Assembly: GCA_022825725.1 (NCBI GenBank)
Contig: JAJDWE010000033.1
Location: 23,926-87,925, forward strand
Length of the DNA stretch: 64,000 nt
Direction: 5' to 3'
Source: Gemmatimonadota bacterium
GTDB lineage: Bacteria > Gemmatimonadota > Gemmatimonadetes > Palauibacterales > Palauibacteraceae
The translations under genes were made by a program, and so were the position numbers. Each line of letters begins with the position of its first letter. Positions within the stretch are counted from its first letter, which is position 1. Of this stretch, positions 34,613 to 43,794 are shown piece after piece. The notes under the pieces are model-generated. The model did no database searches and was not told the origin of the DNA. It saw nothing but the letters and a program-made list of their open reading frames with translations.

Positions 34613-35484
34613 GCGGGCACGACCCCGTCGGGATCCGCGGACGACGCGCTCCCTCCGGCCAATTCGGTCCCGGCGGGCTCCGTCTCCACCTTCCAGAGGT
34701 CGGGGTCGTAGTGTTCGAGGTATTCCTCGCGCGTGATCCAGCCCTTGATCATCGAGCGGGTCATCCAGCGCTTCTCGGGCCGGATCGCGAAATAGATGTG
34801 GGCGATGACCATCGTGACGAGCCCGACCCCGCACAGCCCGTGCAGGACGAACACGAGCCCCCACGTAGAGTCGGACAGGAAATACGGGTTGCTCGCCCAG
34901 AACCAGGTGTCGACCCCGAACATCATGAGGAGCCCCGTGACGATGACCCCCACCGAGACGAGCGTGACCGCGTTGTGGTAGGCCCGCTGGTCGAGGGGAT
35001 ACTTCCCGGACCGCTCCTCCTTGGCCGGCTGGCGACGCAGGAACTTCCCGATCGCCTGGAACGCCTGCCCGATCTCCTTCGTCCCGGTCCACACGGACCA
35101 GAGGTCCTGCTTCGTCGACGCGTGGATGATGTGGTAGATGATGAGGAGCGTGAGCACGACACCGGCGATCCAGTGAATGGTGACCCAGGCGAACTGGACG
35201 CCGATCACGGGGAAGAACGCGGTGACGAGCAGCGTGAGCATCGTGGCGGCCATCAGCCAGTGGAAGGTCCGCGATGCCGACGAATGGCGTTCGACGCGCT
35301 CGGGGATGTCAGGTGCGGGGCCGGCCGCGCTCTTCTCGGCTTTGGGCGCCATGATCCAGACGTACAGGTGGTGCCCGACCACGAAGAGAAAACCGGCAAT
35401 TGCGGCGGCCCAGAGCAGATCCCAGGCGACGCCGACGAGTACCTCCTGGCCCCAGGGATTCGGAGCAGTGCGGAGAATCTCCAT
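34609..35484 (-). CDS. Membrane cytochrome b subunit (formate dehydrogenase gamma-like)
   Basis: This 291-aa protein has an N-terminal membrane helix (AAAIAGFLFVVGHHLYVWIM) and four core helices with histidines suited to bis-haem ligation: TFHWLMAATML, VTIHWIAGVV, LLIIYHIIHAS, FVLHGLCGVG and MVIAHIYFAI. This is the pattern of the FdhI/cytochrome b561-type electron-transfer subunits. A linker between helices 3 and 4 is charged. In this operon it probably takes electrons from the exported molybdenum hydroxylase to quinone. The C-terminus (ITREEYLEHYDPDLWKVE) is hydrophilic. It starts 27 bases after the FAD-subunit gene ends. Confidence 0.85.
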   Translation of the reverse strand: MEILRTAPNPWGQEVLVGVAWDLLWAAAIAGFLFVVGHHLYVWIMAPKAEKSAAGPAPDIPERVERHSSASRTFHWLMAATMLTLLVTAFFPVIGVQFAWVTIHWIAGVVLTLLIIYHIIHASTKQDLWSVWTGTKEIGQAFQAIGKFLRRQPAKEERSGKYPLDQRAYHNAVTLVSVGVIVTGLLMMFGVDTWFWASNPYFLSDSTWGLVFVLHGLCGVGLVTMVIAHIYFAIRPEKRWMTRSMIKGWITREEYLEHYDPDLWKVETEPAGTELAGGSASSADPDGVVPA

Positions 35485-35511
35485 CCAGGAGCTATCCTTT
35501 CCGGGACGCTG

Positions 35512-36510
35512 CTAGGCTGCGTCTCCTCGCACCGCGCGCCGGACGAGATTCCGCGCGAGCGGTACCTTGTAGTCGTTGTGGCGCAGCGGCTTGAAGCCGC
35601 GCGTGGCGAGTTCGCCGGCCGCCATGCCGGTGTCGTCGTTCGCCGGCATCCCCTGAATCAGGTCCTCGACATCGGTCAGCCGCACCGGCGTCGGGGCCAC
35701 GCCGTTGACGGCGATCCGGGCGCGCTCGATCATGCCGTTCGACTCCACGATCGCCGCGGCCACGCTGGCCAGCGCCCAGTCCCACGACTTCCGGTCGCGG
35801 ACCTTCTCCCAGTAGAAGCGCGCCCCCGCCCAGTCGCCGGGGATGCGCACGTGCGTCAGAAGGTCTCCCGGCTCCAGCACGGTCATGCGCTGGATGTCGA
35901 TCTCCGGGCCGACGAAGAAGTCCTCGGCCTCGTAGACGCGCTCGCCGCCTGGGTTTCGCACCATCATCTGCGCGCCGAGGGCGACCAGCGCCCCGGCCGT
36001 GTCCGCGCCGTTCACGGCCACGCAGCGGCTCTGTCCGGTCACGGCGTGCTCACGGTTCATGGAGCGGGGCGTCCCGGCGTAGCAGATGTTCCCGCCCGCG
36101 CGATAGCACGGCCACCCGCCCCGGTAGTACCAGCAGCGGGTGTCCTGGATGAGGTTGCCGCCCAGCGTCCCCTGGTTCCGGATCTGCGGCGTCGCCACCT
36201 CGGCTGCGGCCTGGGCGAGGATTCCGAAGCGCGACCGCACCTCTTCGCTCGCCGCCACGTCGCGCAGCGAGGTCATGGCGCCGATCTCGAGCCCGTCTCC
36301 GCTCGCGCGGATCCCGGTCAACTCGCTCACGGAGCCCAGCTCGACGACGACGTCGGGCCGCTTGATGCGGTCCTTGAACCAGTCCATCGAGTCGAGGCCG
36401 CCGGCCAGGACCCAGGTGTTGTCGTGGCGCTCGAGCACGTCCAGCGCCTCGTCCACGCTCGTCGGCTGGAAGAGCTCGAACGCGGGCATCATGTCGCGAA
36501 TCACGGCCAT
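35512..36510 (-). CDS. FAD-binding subunit of a molybdenum hydroxylase, with extra Fe-S cysteine motif (PaoB-like)
   Basis: This 332-aa subunit has the CO-dehydrogenase-type FAD fold: WVLAGGLDSM and TPQIRNQGTLGGNLIQD are the pyrophosphate-binding segments. An inserted loop has four cysteines, DTRCWYYRGGWPC, then NICYA and a later SRCVAV, with NREHAVTG between. E. coli PaoB and 4-hydroxybenzoyl-CoA reductase beta subunits have such a loop binding a [4Fe-4S] cluster, so the same is expected here. FAD would pass electrons from the Fe-S chain to the acceptor. It lacks a signal peptide and would be exported with the Tat-bearing subunit. Confidence 0.88.
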   Translation of the reverse strand: MAVIRDMMPAFELFQPTSVDEALDVLERHDNTWVLAGGLDSMDWFKDRIKRPDVVVELGSVSELTGIRASGDGLEIGAMTSLRDVAASEEVRSRFGILAQAAAEVATPQIRNQGTLGGNLIQDTRCWYYRGGWPCYRAGGNICYAGTPRSMNREHAVTGQSRCVAVNGADTAGALVALGAQMMVRNPGGERVYEAEDFFVGPEIDIQRMTVLEPGDLLTHVRIPGDWAGARFYWEKVRDRKSWDWALASVAAAIVESNGMIERARIAVNGVAPTPVRLTDVEDLIQGMPANDDTGMAAGELATRGFKPLRHNDYKVPLARNLVRRAVRGDAA

Positions 36511-36523
36511 CGTCCTATCTCCC

Positions 36524-38920
36524 CTAGCTGTGGATCTCGGTGAGTGCGTGCGGCTGCGCCCGGCCCTCGAGTTCGGCCAGGATCACGTCCGTCGTCAGCG
36601 GGATCCGGCACAGGCAGCGCCCGCCGAGTGCGTCCGCGATCGCGGAGGTGACCGCCGCGGATCCGGCCCCGACCGGGGGCTCTCCGATCCCCTTGGCGCC
36701 GATCGGCGTCTGCGGATCCGGCTCGCCCGCCGCCGCCCAGTCCATGCTGAGCGGCACATCGAGGATGCCGGGCGGTCTCGCGGTATAGAGCCGGTGGGCG
36801 AAGGGCACGCCCCACTTCGGGTCGAACACCCACTTCTGGCTGCGCGCCTGGCCGAAGCCCTGCACGCTGCCGCCGTGGATCTGCGCTGCGAGGCTGCGCG
36901 GGTGCACGACGACCCCGCAATCGGCGGAGCCCGTATAGTCGACGAGTTTCACGTCGCCCGTCTCCGTGTCGAGTTCGACGACCGCGAAGCCCACGACCCA
37001 CGACCACGTCGAGCCCTCGTGCGAGAAGTTGTCCCGCGCCACGCCCATCAGGCCTTGGCCCGCCAGCTGCGTCGCGGAAGCCCGCGTGTAGTCGTTGATG
37101 TCCTCCGGCAACTCCTGGCCGGAGTATTCGCCGCCCATGTCGATGGCGCGCTCCGCGGCCTGCGCGAAGCTCAAGGAGCCTCCGGGGCCGCTTACGCGCG
37201 CGCCCCCGACCTGGTAGGCGCTCGCCGAGCCGCCCAGCGCGGCGGCCGCGACCTCCTGCAGCTTCCGCTTCAAGTCGAGCGCGGCGGCGTAGTTCGCGCG
37301 CGTGTGCGCGTGGATCGTCTGGCTTCCCGCCTGCACCGAACTGTACGGGTGGTGCTGGGAACTGTCGCCCCAGATGACCGCGCAGTCGTCCCACTCGAGG
37401 CCGAGTTCATCCGCGGCGGCCCGCGCCGTGTCCGCCATGGAGTGCGTGCCGAGGTTCCCGATCCCCTGGTGGATGTAGAGCTTCCCGTCCGGGCGGATGA
37501 GGAGGAGCCCGTCGAAGCCCGACGAGCCGCCGACGTACGGACTCAGGCCGACGCCGATGCCCGTGACCTTCGTCCCGTTCCGCTGCCCGCTGAGCGCCTG
37601 CTTCCCGGCCCAGTCGAACTGCTCCGCGCCCGCGTCGATCGCCTCGCGCACGAAGGCGCTCGTCGTCGTCGCCCGCTGCGGCCCGAACTCCGAGTCGTGC
37701 GATGGGGCGTTGATCTTGCGGATCTCCACCCGGTCGATCCCCAGTTCGCGCGCCGCCTTGTCGACGAGCGGCTCGAGCATTGCGACGATCTGCGCCCCGC
37801 CGGGCCCCCGCTGCGCCGCCCGCGGCGGGGTGTTCGTGTAAAGGGTGAGGCCGCGGAAGCGCATCGCGTCGGGCTGGTACATGAGATCCGTCACCGCGCC
37901 CGCGGTGTTGTAATCGCCGGACCGCCCGTAGGGCCCGTGGTCCTGGATGATGTAGAGGTCGATCCCGGTGATCTTCCCGTCGCTCCGGAAGCCCATCTTC
38001 GTCCACGCCTGGAAGCCCGGGCGCGCGCGACCGATGTAGTTCTCCTCGTAGCGGTTGATCCGCATCATCACCGGCCGCTGGATCTTCTTCGCAAGAAGCG
38101 CGGTGACCTGGTAGATGGTGACGCCGGCGATCTTCGAACCGAAACCACCGCCGCAATACTGGCCCACGAAGACGAGCTCGTCCGGCTCCAGATCGAGCTG
38201 TCCCGCCATCGCCTGGTGAGCGCGCTGCGTGCTCTGGGTCGAACCGTACAGGTAGCAGCGCCCGTCCTCCCAGTACGCCATGGAGCTTCGCGGCTCCATC
38301 GGGTGGTGGGTCAGCGACTGGTGTACGATCGTGTCCTCGAGGACGTAGTCCGCGTCGGCGAACGCCGCGTCGAGGTCGCCGTGCGACCACTCGTCCGTCG
38401 GCTCGCCCATCGGCAGCCGGCCCTCGGCCTCGGCCGCGTCGAACTCCGCCTGCGGCCACTTCAGGGGCACGAGTTCGCGCCCGTCCTCCCCGAAGCGCAT
38501 GACGTTGCCCTCGAGCCGCGCGTTCGGGCCGCCGGGCCGCAGGCTGTCGAGCGGATCGATTGCGAAGGGGAGCGGCTCGAAGTCGATGTCGATCGCCTCG
38601 ATCGCGTCCGCCGCCGTCGTCTCGTCCACCGCCGCCAGCGCCAGGATGGGCTCGCCCACGTACTTCGGCTCATCCGTGAGCGCCGGCTCGCCGGGGGCTT
38701 CGGGCTGGTTGACTTCACTCGCCCGCAGGATCCCGAGCACGCCGGGCATCGCGAGCGCGCGGCTCGCGTCCACGCTGCGCACGCGGGCGTGCGGCATCGG
38801 GCTCAGGAGGAGCTTGGCGAAGACCATCCCCTCCGCCCGGAAGTCCTCCGCGTACTTCGCACGTCCCGTGACTTTCGCGCGCAGATCCGGCGGCGAAATG
38901 TCCTGTCCGATTAGCGCCAT
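36524..38920 (-). CDS. Molybdenum-cofactor subunit of an aldehyde oxidoreductase-type hydroxylase (PaoC-like)
   Basis: This 798-aa catalytic subunit has the family pattern: YVGEPILALAAVDETTAADA, then MEPRSSMAYWEDG, QYCGGGFGSK, DHGPYG, PPRAAQRGPGGAQ and the active-site GAKGIGEPPVGAG, where the Glu acts as base. Substrates are usually aldehydes or N-heterocycles, and none can be assigned here. The start is ATG 38920 with GAGGGGAGG upstream; the ORF track adds 15 unconserved residues. The gene lies between the [2Fe-2S] and FAD subunit genes, spaced 13 bases from each. The operon order A-C-B differs from E. coli paoABC. Confidence 0.9.
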   Translation of the reverse strand: MALIGQDISPPDLRAKVTGRAKYAEDFRAEGMVFAKLLLSPMPHARVRSVDASRALAMPGVLGILRASEVNQPEAPGEPALTDEPKYVGEPILALAAVDETTAADAIEAIDIDFEPLPFAIDPLDSLRPGGPNARLEGNVMRFGEDGRELVPLKWPQAEFDAAEAEGRLPMGEPTDEWSHGDLDAAFADADYVLEDTIVHQSLTHHPMEPRSSMAYWEDGRCYLYGSTQSTQRAHQAMAGQLDLEPDELVFVGQYCGGGFGSKIAGVTIYQVTALLAKKIQRPVMMRINRYEENYIGRARPGFQAWTKMGFRSDGKITGIDLYIIQDHGPYGRSGDYNTAGAVTDLMYQPDAMRFRGLTLYTNTPPRAAQRGPGGAQIVAMLEPLVDKAARELGIDRVEIRKINAPSHDSEFGPQRATTTSAFVREAIDAGAEQFDWAGKQALSGQRNGTKVTGIGVGLSPYVGGSSGFDGLLLIRPDGKLYIHQGIGNLGTHSMADTARAAADELGLEWDDCAVIWGDSSQHHPYSSVQAGSQTIHAHTRANYAAALDLKRKLQEVAAAALGGSASAYQVGGARVSGPGGSLSFAQAAERAIDMGGEYSGQELPEDINDYTRASATQLAGQGLMGVARDNFSHEGSTWSWVVGFAVVELDTETGDVKLVDYTGSADCGVVVHPRSLAAQIHGGSVQGFGQARSQKWVFDPKWGVPFAHRLYTARPPGILDVPLSMDWAAAGEPDPQTPIGAKGIGEPPVGAGSAAVTSAIADALGGRCLCRIPLTTDVILAELEGRAQPHALTEIHS

Positions 38921-38933
38921 GACCGTCCTCCCC

Positions 38934-39566
38934 TCACACCATGCGCCGCGCGTACTCGGCGGCACGCATGGCGGAGTTCAGGATTTTGTTGTAATCCCCG
39001 CAGCGGCAGAGATTGCCGGAGAGAGCCTCGGCCGTCTCCTCGCGCGTGGGCTCGGGGTTCTCGTTCGTGAGCGCGACCATGCTCATGATGAAGCCGGGCG
39101 CGCAGAAGGCGCACTGGAACCCGCCCTCGTCGATCACCGCCTGCTGCACCGGGTGCAGCGTCCCGTCCGCGCTCTCGAGCCCTTCGATCGTCGTCACCGA
39201 CCGGTCGCGCACCGCGTTCGTCAGCATCGAGCACGCGTAGTGCGAAACCCCGTCGATGAGCACCGTACAGGCGCCGCACTCCGCGCGGTCGCAACCGAGC
39301 TTCGTGCCGGTGAGGCCCAGCTTGTAGCGGAGCGTCATCGCCAGCGTCTCCTGCGGCATGACATCCACCGAACGCGACACTCCGTTCACGTCCAGCGAGA
39401 TCATGCGGGGCATCGACGCGCGCACCGCCGCGCTCGCCGACAGGCTCCGGGCCCGGAAGAGGTGGCTGGAGGAGGAGACCACCGCGCCGGTCGCGATGAC
39501 CCCCTTGATGAACGTCCTGCGGGAATGACCGGTTGGCGTCTCGGTCGTGATCTCGGCGTCACTCAT
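38934..39566 (-). CDS. Tat-signal 2x[2Fe-2S] subunit of a molybdenum hydroxylase (PaoA-like)
   Basis: This 210-aa subunit has a twin-arginine signal (SRRTFIKGVIATGAVV, about 15-30). It has a plant-type ferredoxin domain with GCDRAECGACTVLIDG and Cys in HYACSML, and a helical domain with FQCAFCAPGF and GNLCRCGDYNKIL, giving two [2Fe-2S] clusters. It is the first gene of the operon and the only subunit with an export signal, so the folded complex is probably carried out by the Tat system, as in E. coli PaoABC. A tatA/B-type gene is at 54.9 kb. The promoter above 39566 is not obvious. Confidence 0.92.
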   Translation of the reverse strand: MSDAEITTETPTGHSRRTFIKGVIATGAVVSSSSHLFRARSLSASAAVRASMPRMISLDVNGVSRSVDVMPQETLAMTLRYKLGLTGTKLGCDRAECGACTVLIDGVSHYACSMLTNAVRDRSVTTIEGLESADGTLHPVQQAVIDEGGFQCAFCAPGFIMSMVALTNENPEPTREETAEALSGNLCRCGDYNKILNSAMRAAEYARRMV

Positions 39567-39708
39567 GGGCGAACCTCAAGCGGGAGACCTCTTTGCGCGT
39601 TTGCGTCGCGCCTGCCGCGTTTCCGCGGGAGACACAACGATCCACGGTGAATCCTTACATCGCCCGCCCCCGGAAACAAGACTGCGGGCCGCGCTCCCGG
39701 CGGGGCCG

Positions 39709-41838
39709 TTACAGGATCCTTAGGAATCGGGGGTCGATGGAAAGGAGGAGGACCCAGTGCCCGCCGCTGTCGCCGGGCGATGGATCGCCGCGCAGACCGC
39801 GCATGACGTCGAGGCGAAGGATGTCGTAGACGAGTCCGAGGCCGAGTCCGGCGGACGCACGCAGACCCTCGCTGCCGCTCACGCCGAAGCGGCGGGCCGC
39901 GTCCTCGCCGGCGCGGCCGATTCCGGCCCAGCCGGCGGCTCCGATGGCGCGCAGCCGCATCCACGGGGACGCGACGGTTCGCGACACCTCGGCTCGCCAC
40001 AGCGCCATGCGGTCCCCGCCCCAGCCGCGAAACTCATAGCCGGGCAGCGAACCGCGCCCCCCGAGCAGGAAGAGCCGCTGGACCGGCAGCTCCCCGCCGG
40101 CAAGACCGAACTCCACGCCACTCGCCCAGTTCCAAGCGCCGCCCGGACTCCCCCGGGCCCGCAGCGCGACCGTGGCGCGCGTGTAGCCGAAGTTCCCGAC
40201 GCCGTTCGCCGCCGCTTCGCCCGCGAGATCCACCATCCACCGCCCGCCCGATCCGCTTCGGAGTCGCACCGTCACACCCGCATCGAGCCGTGCGAGTTCC
40301 CCCTCGTCGACCGGGCGCACGGGGCGAAGCGGCCGGTCACCGAGCGGCACGGTGCCGACGACGAGCCCGGCGCTCCGGTGGCGCTCGAGCGAGGCGCCCA
40401 CTCGCCAGCGAACCGGACCGGCGTGACGGGTGATCCCGATGCGTCCCCCGGTGGTGAGATAGGGGTCCTCGTAGTCCTCTCCGCGGGCGAGGAGGGCGAG
40501 CGTCCGCAACGCCCCCACTCCGGCGGACGGCCCCACGTCGCGGTGGATCCGAAGCCAGCCGTCGACCGCCACCTCGACCTCCCCCAGCCGCCGCCCCAGT
40601 CCGAGGCTCGCCTGCGGTCGCGCCTCCCCCATCGCCAGGCCGCCCCCGAACGATACCCGCGCGAGATCGTTCGGCCGCCAGGCGCCTCCCGCCCCGATGA
40701 ACAGCCCCTCGGAACGCCGCGCCCGGATGCCCCCCGACGCGTTCGGAAGCGCGAGTTGCCAGCGTCCGCCCCCGAGCAGCGCCTGCCGCCGAAGGAGTCC
40801 GCGGGCGTCCGCGACGGCCCTCGCCGGATCGCCGTCCGCGCTTCCCTCCTCGATGGGTCCACCGTAGAGCGCGTCTTCCCAGCCGTCGAAGCGGACCAGC
40901 TCTTCGTCGCGATAGCTGTAGATGATCTGCCCCGGCCCGAGGCTGAAGAGCGCCTCCTCGTCGAATTCGTAGTCGAGCACGCGGAAGCGGGTCCGGATCA
41001 GCGTCGCGAGCGGGAAGTCGAACCAGGGAAGGGAGCGCGCGATCTCGATTTCCTGCTCGTCGGGCAGCCAGTAACGCCCCTCCTGCAGGGCCGAGCGCAG
41101 GTCGACGACGAGCCGCACGACCTGCGGATCCCGATAGGCGGCGGAGGTGAACGTGATCCGCATCCGGGCGATGGCCCCCGTCTCCCGTTCGACGAACAGC
41201 GATCCGACGACACCGGCGGCCGTCGCTTCCCGCGGGCGGACCTCCAGTTCGAAGACCCGGGCGGTCCGCTCGCGGAGCCGGATCTCGAGCGAGTCCGCGA
41301 GCCGGTATTCGTAGAATTCACGCGCGCCCGCCGCCGCCGGATGAAGCACGTCCCGGACCTCGTGGCCCTCTCCGATCCCGATCCGGTCCCGGAAATTGTC
41401 GAGGACGAGAAAGAGGTGGTCGATGTGATAATCGATGGTCGTCGGCAGCCGGCGTTCGTGCCGGCGTCCGATGATCGTCTGCATCGAGCGGTCGGGGCTC
41501 TGCCAGCGGACATCCAGCGCGAGCTGGTCCGCCCGGATGACATGCCGTTCCCCGAGGATGTCGCCCAGGTAGTAGATGTGCCCCTGCGCGTGGGCCCGAA
41601 ATCGTTCGAGGGAACTGTCGGCCCACGCGTGCCGCCGCGCTTCGATCGCGCGCTCGATGAGGAGAAGCGCCGCCTCGGAGTTCCAGCCATCGGAGACCCC
41701 GGCCTGCGGAGCCGCGGCCGGCGAAGCGGGGATGGCCTGGGCTTCGACCCCGGACGTGAAGCAGAGCGCCGCCGCGACGGCCACCGCGGCGGTCGCCACC
41801 CGTCGCCCGTCAGCCGAAGAGGTCCTCCTGCCCGTCAT
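39709..41838 (-). CDS. Outer-membrane D15-like surface antigen with N-terminal lipid-binding-like domain
   Basis: This 709-aa exported protein has a signal peptide (AVAVAAALCFTSGVEAQA) and a soluble N-terminal half (about 50-330) with beta-rich segments. From about 360 it has strongly amphipathic strands up to a Leu-rich end (LLLSIDPRFLRIL). The segment LFLLGGRGSLPGYEFRGWGGDR resembles the Omp85/TamA-type RGY/F loop. No POTRA repeats are clear by eye. It probably forms a beta-barrel in the outer membrane, but the cargo is unknown. Its start lies 29 bases inside the RemA-like gene, so translation is coupled. The opposite-strand 698-aa ORF is a shadow. Confidence 0.7.
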   Translation of the reverse strand: MTGRRTSSADGRRVATAAVAVAAALCFTSGVEAQAIPASPAAAPQAGVSDGWNSEAALLLIERAIEARRHAWADSSLERFRAHAQGHIYYLGDILGERHVIRADQLALDVRWQSPDRSMQTIIGRRHERRLPTTIDYHIDHLFLVLDNFRDRIGIGEGHEVRDVLHPAAAGAREFYEYRLADSLEIRLRERTARVFELEVRPREATAAGVVGSLFVERETGAIARMRITFTSAAYRDPQVVRLVVDLRSALQEGRYWLPDEQEIEIARSLPWFDFPLATLIRTRFRVLDYEFDEEALFSLGPGQIIYSYRDEELVRFDGWEDALYGGPIEEGSADGDPARAVADARGLLRRQALLGGGRWQLALPNASGGIRARRSEGLFIGAGGAWRPNDLARVSFGGGLAMGEARPQASLGLGRRLGEVEVAVDGWLRIHRDVGPSAGVGALRTLALLARGEDYEDPYLTTGGRIGITRHAGPVRWRVGASLERHRSAGLVVGTVPLGDRPLRPVRPVDEGELARLDAGVTVRLRSGSGGRWMVDLAGEAAANGVGNFGYTRATVALRARGSPGGAWNWASGVEFGLAGGELPVQRLFLLGGRGSLPGYEFRGWGGDRMALWRAEVSRTVASPWMRLRAIGAAGWAGIGRAGEDAARRFGVSGSEGLRASAGLGLGLVYDILRLDVMRGLRGDPSPGDSGGHWVLLLSIDPRFLRIL

Positions 41839-42217
41839 CGTCCGGCTCCATGACCCGCCGCAGTCTGCCGGCCCAGTACTCGACGTCGAAACCCTCTTCG
41901 TTCTTCAGCATCCGCTTGAGCACCGGCGACAGGTCGCGCAGCGCGCCGACGAGGTCCTCGGCGATGGAGCCGGCCTCGGCGACCCGGGCTTCGTCCGGGA
42001 GCGACGCCATGTCCCGGAGGATCGAAGCCTCGGATCGCGACGCCGTGACGGGCTCGGACCTGGTCGCGACGAAGACCTCCGTCCGCCGGCCGGGTCCCCG
42101 ATCTTCCTCGATCGGGAGCAGTCCCACGATCTGCTCGGAGCGCCAGTACTTCGCGTACCCGAGGTGGACCATCCGGTCGCGTTTGATCTCCACGCCGCCT
42201 CCGTTCCGCCTGCTCAT
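41810..42217 (-). CDS. RemA/DUF370-like protein with C-terminal extension
   Basis: This 135-aa protein begins with a segment resembling DUF370/RemA: VEIKRDRMVHLGYAKYWRSEQIVGLLPI, then GPGRRTEVFVATRSEPVTASRSEASILRD, matching the family pattern hGRRTravxxxdsxxvxxSxxxxetI. A C-terminal helical part (about 85-135) ends in an acidic tail (MEPDDDGQEDLFG). RemA proteins are DNA-binding regulators of matrix and osmotic genes in Bacillus; the role in diderms is not known. The start is ATG 42217, the first Met giving the conserved part. Its end overlaps the D15-like gene. Confidence 0.6.
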   Translation of the reverse strand: MSRRNGGGVEIKRDRMVHLGYAKYWRSEQIVGLLPIEEDRGPGRRTEVFVATRSEPVTASRSEASILRDMASLPDEARVAEAGSIAEDLVGALRDLSPVLKRMLKNEEGFDVEYWAGRLRRVMEPDDDGQEDLFG

Positions 42218-42357
42218 GCTCCGACCCCGCTGCCGGGCTCCAAGCTCGCAAGGGCCCCGTCCGCGCCGCAACACCGCCACCGCTCCAGACTGGCGGCATA
42301 CCGCCGCCCCGGTTGATTGCCCGTTGACCGCGCGGCGGAGCATGTTCAGCGACGCCC

Positions 42358-43710
42358 ATGGCCAGAATACGCACCATCCGTGATCCCCTGTGGGGGAACG
42401 TCCGCGTGGACCAGGACGCGGCCGAGATTCTCGACACGCCCCAGTTCCAGCGACTGCGGCGCGTCAAGCAACTCGGCTTCGCCCACCTCGTGTATCCCGG
42501 CGGCGTCCACAACCGCTTCCTGCACGCCCTCGGCGTCTACCATCTCGTGTCGCGGGCCATCTCCTGTCTCAAGCGCGACGGACACCTCGAGGTGCTGGAT
42601 GCGGAAGACATGGGTGAACTACCGGTGGTTCGCCTCGGCGCGCTCCTCCACGACGTCGGGCACTACGCCTTCTCCCACGCGCTGGAGGAACTCGGTCCGG
42701 GAGCGATCCCCGGAGATCACGAGGAGATCGCGGCGCACTTCATGGCTGCGGACCCCATCCGGCGCATCCTCGAGCGGCACGGCGCGGATGCCGCGGCGCG
42801 CATCGGCGCCCTCATCCGCGGGCAGTCGAGCCACCCGTTGCAGGGGCTGATCTCGGGATCGCTGGACCTCGACAAGATCGACTACCTCCGGCGCGACTCC
42901 CTCTTCTGCGGCGTGCCGTACGGGTCTGTGGACGTCGACCGCCTCCTCCCCGCGCTCACGGTCGCCCGCGAAGGGGCCGGACGTCGGCTCGAACTCGCGG
43001 TCAGCGAGAAGGGGCTCAGCGCGCTGGAGACGCTCCTCTTCTCGAAGTACCAGATGTTCCGCAACGTCTACTGGCACCATGCCGTGCGCGCCGCGACGCT
43101 GACCTTCGTGCGCCTCGTCCAGACGGCGCTCGAGAGCGGTCTGCTCTCACCGGAAGACCTGGCGGGCCCGACGGACGAGGAGCTGCTCTCGCTCATCGAT
43201 CAGCGGATCGCGCGGTCGTCGGCGGGCGGGGGGCACGATCCCGACTCGGCGCTCGGCCGCGCGGCGAAGCTCCTCCGCACGCTCGTGGACCGGCGTCTCC
43301 CGAAGCGGCTCGTGGAGTTGACGGGCGACCAGCTACCGAACGCGTTGTCGTCGTGGCCGTCGCGGCGCGCGGACCTCGTTGCCGCGCTCGAGCGGCGCAT
43401 GGCCCTTGAGTGGGGTCTCTCCGAGGGAGCGGTGATGCTCGATTATCCGAGTTACCCCGGCATGCTCGAACTCAACCTGCTCCTCGTGCGGAACGACGGC
43501 GAAGTCCGCCGGCTGACCACGCTGGGCGAGCGAGGCCTCATCGACATCCCCCGGCTCGGACGTTCCCTGCACCACTCGGCGCGGGTGCTGCGCATCTTCT
43601 CCTTCGAACCGTCCGCTCCGCGCGATCCGAAGCCGGTGCTGGCGCTGATCGAAGCTTCCGAAGAGGAGGTGGAGGCACGGCTCGACTCGGGGGTCCCGCT
43701 CCTGGCCTGA
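42358..43710 (+). CDS. HD-domain phosphohydrolase (SAMHD1/YwfO-like)
   Basis: This 450-aa protein is a deoxynucleoside triphosphohydrolase-like HD enzyme. The N-terminus IRDPLWGNVRVDQDAAEILDTPQFQRLRRVKQLGFAHLVYPG is diagnostic. Metal ligands are HNRFLHALGVYHL (H), LGALLHDVGHYAFSHALE (HD) and LDLDKIDYLRRDS (D). The C-terminal half (about 300-450) resembles the regulatory region of YwfO-type proteins. It may hydrolyse dNTPs or related phosphates. It is divergent from the RemA-like gene, with a 140-base spacer and no striking motif in it. Confidence 0.9.
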   Translation: MARIRTIRDPLWGNVRVDQDAAEILDTPQFQRLRRVKQLGFAHLVYPGGVHNRFLHALGVYHLVSRAISCLKRDGHLEVLDAEDMGELPVVRLGALLHDVGHYAFSHALEELGPGAIPGDHEEIAAHFMAADPIRRILERHGADAAARIGALIRGQSSHPLQGLISGSLDLDKIDYLRRDSLFCGVPYGSVDVDRLLPALTVAREGAGRRLELAVSEKGLSALETLLFSKYQMFRNVYWHHAVRAATLTFVRLVQTALESGLLSPEDLAGPTDEELLSLIDQRIARSSAGGGHDPDSALGRAAKLLRTLVDRRLPKRLVELTGDQLPNALSSWPSRRADLVAALERRMALEWGLSEGAVMLDYPSYPGMLELNLLLVRNDGEVRRLTTLGERGLIDIPRLGRSLHHSARVLRIFSFEPSAPRDPKPVLALIEASEEEVEARLDSGVPLLA

Positions 43711-43794
43711 AAAGCAGTTGCCTCGACGCTCGGTCGCGCGCGCCCCGGCGCTTGCGGTAGGATCAACGGCAGACCACCCGCAAAGGTTCATCCC

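Noticed and set aside
39757-41853. 698-aa ORF on the plus strand
   Set aside because: It is antisense to the D15-like gene and its Arg/Pro/Gly-rich content is that of a high-GC shadow frame.
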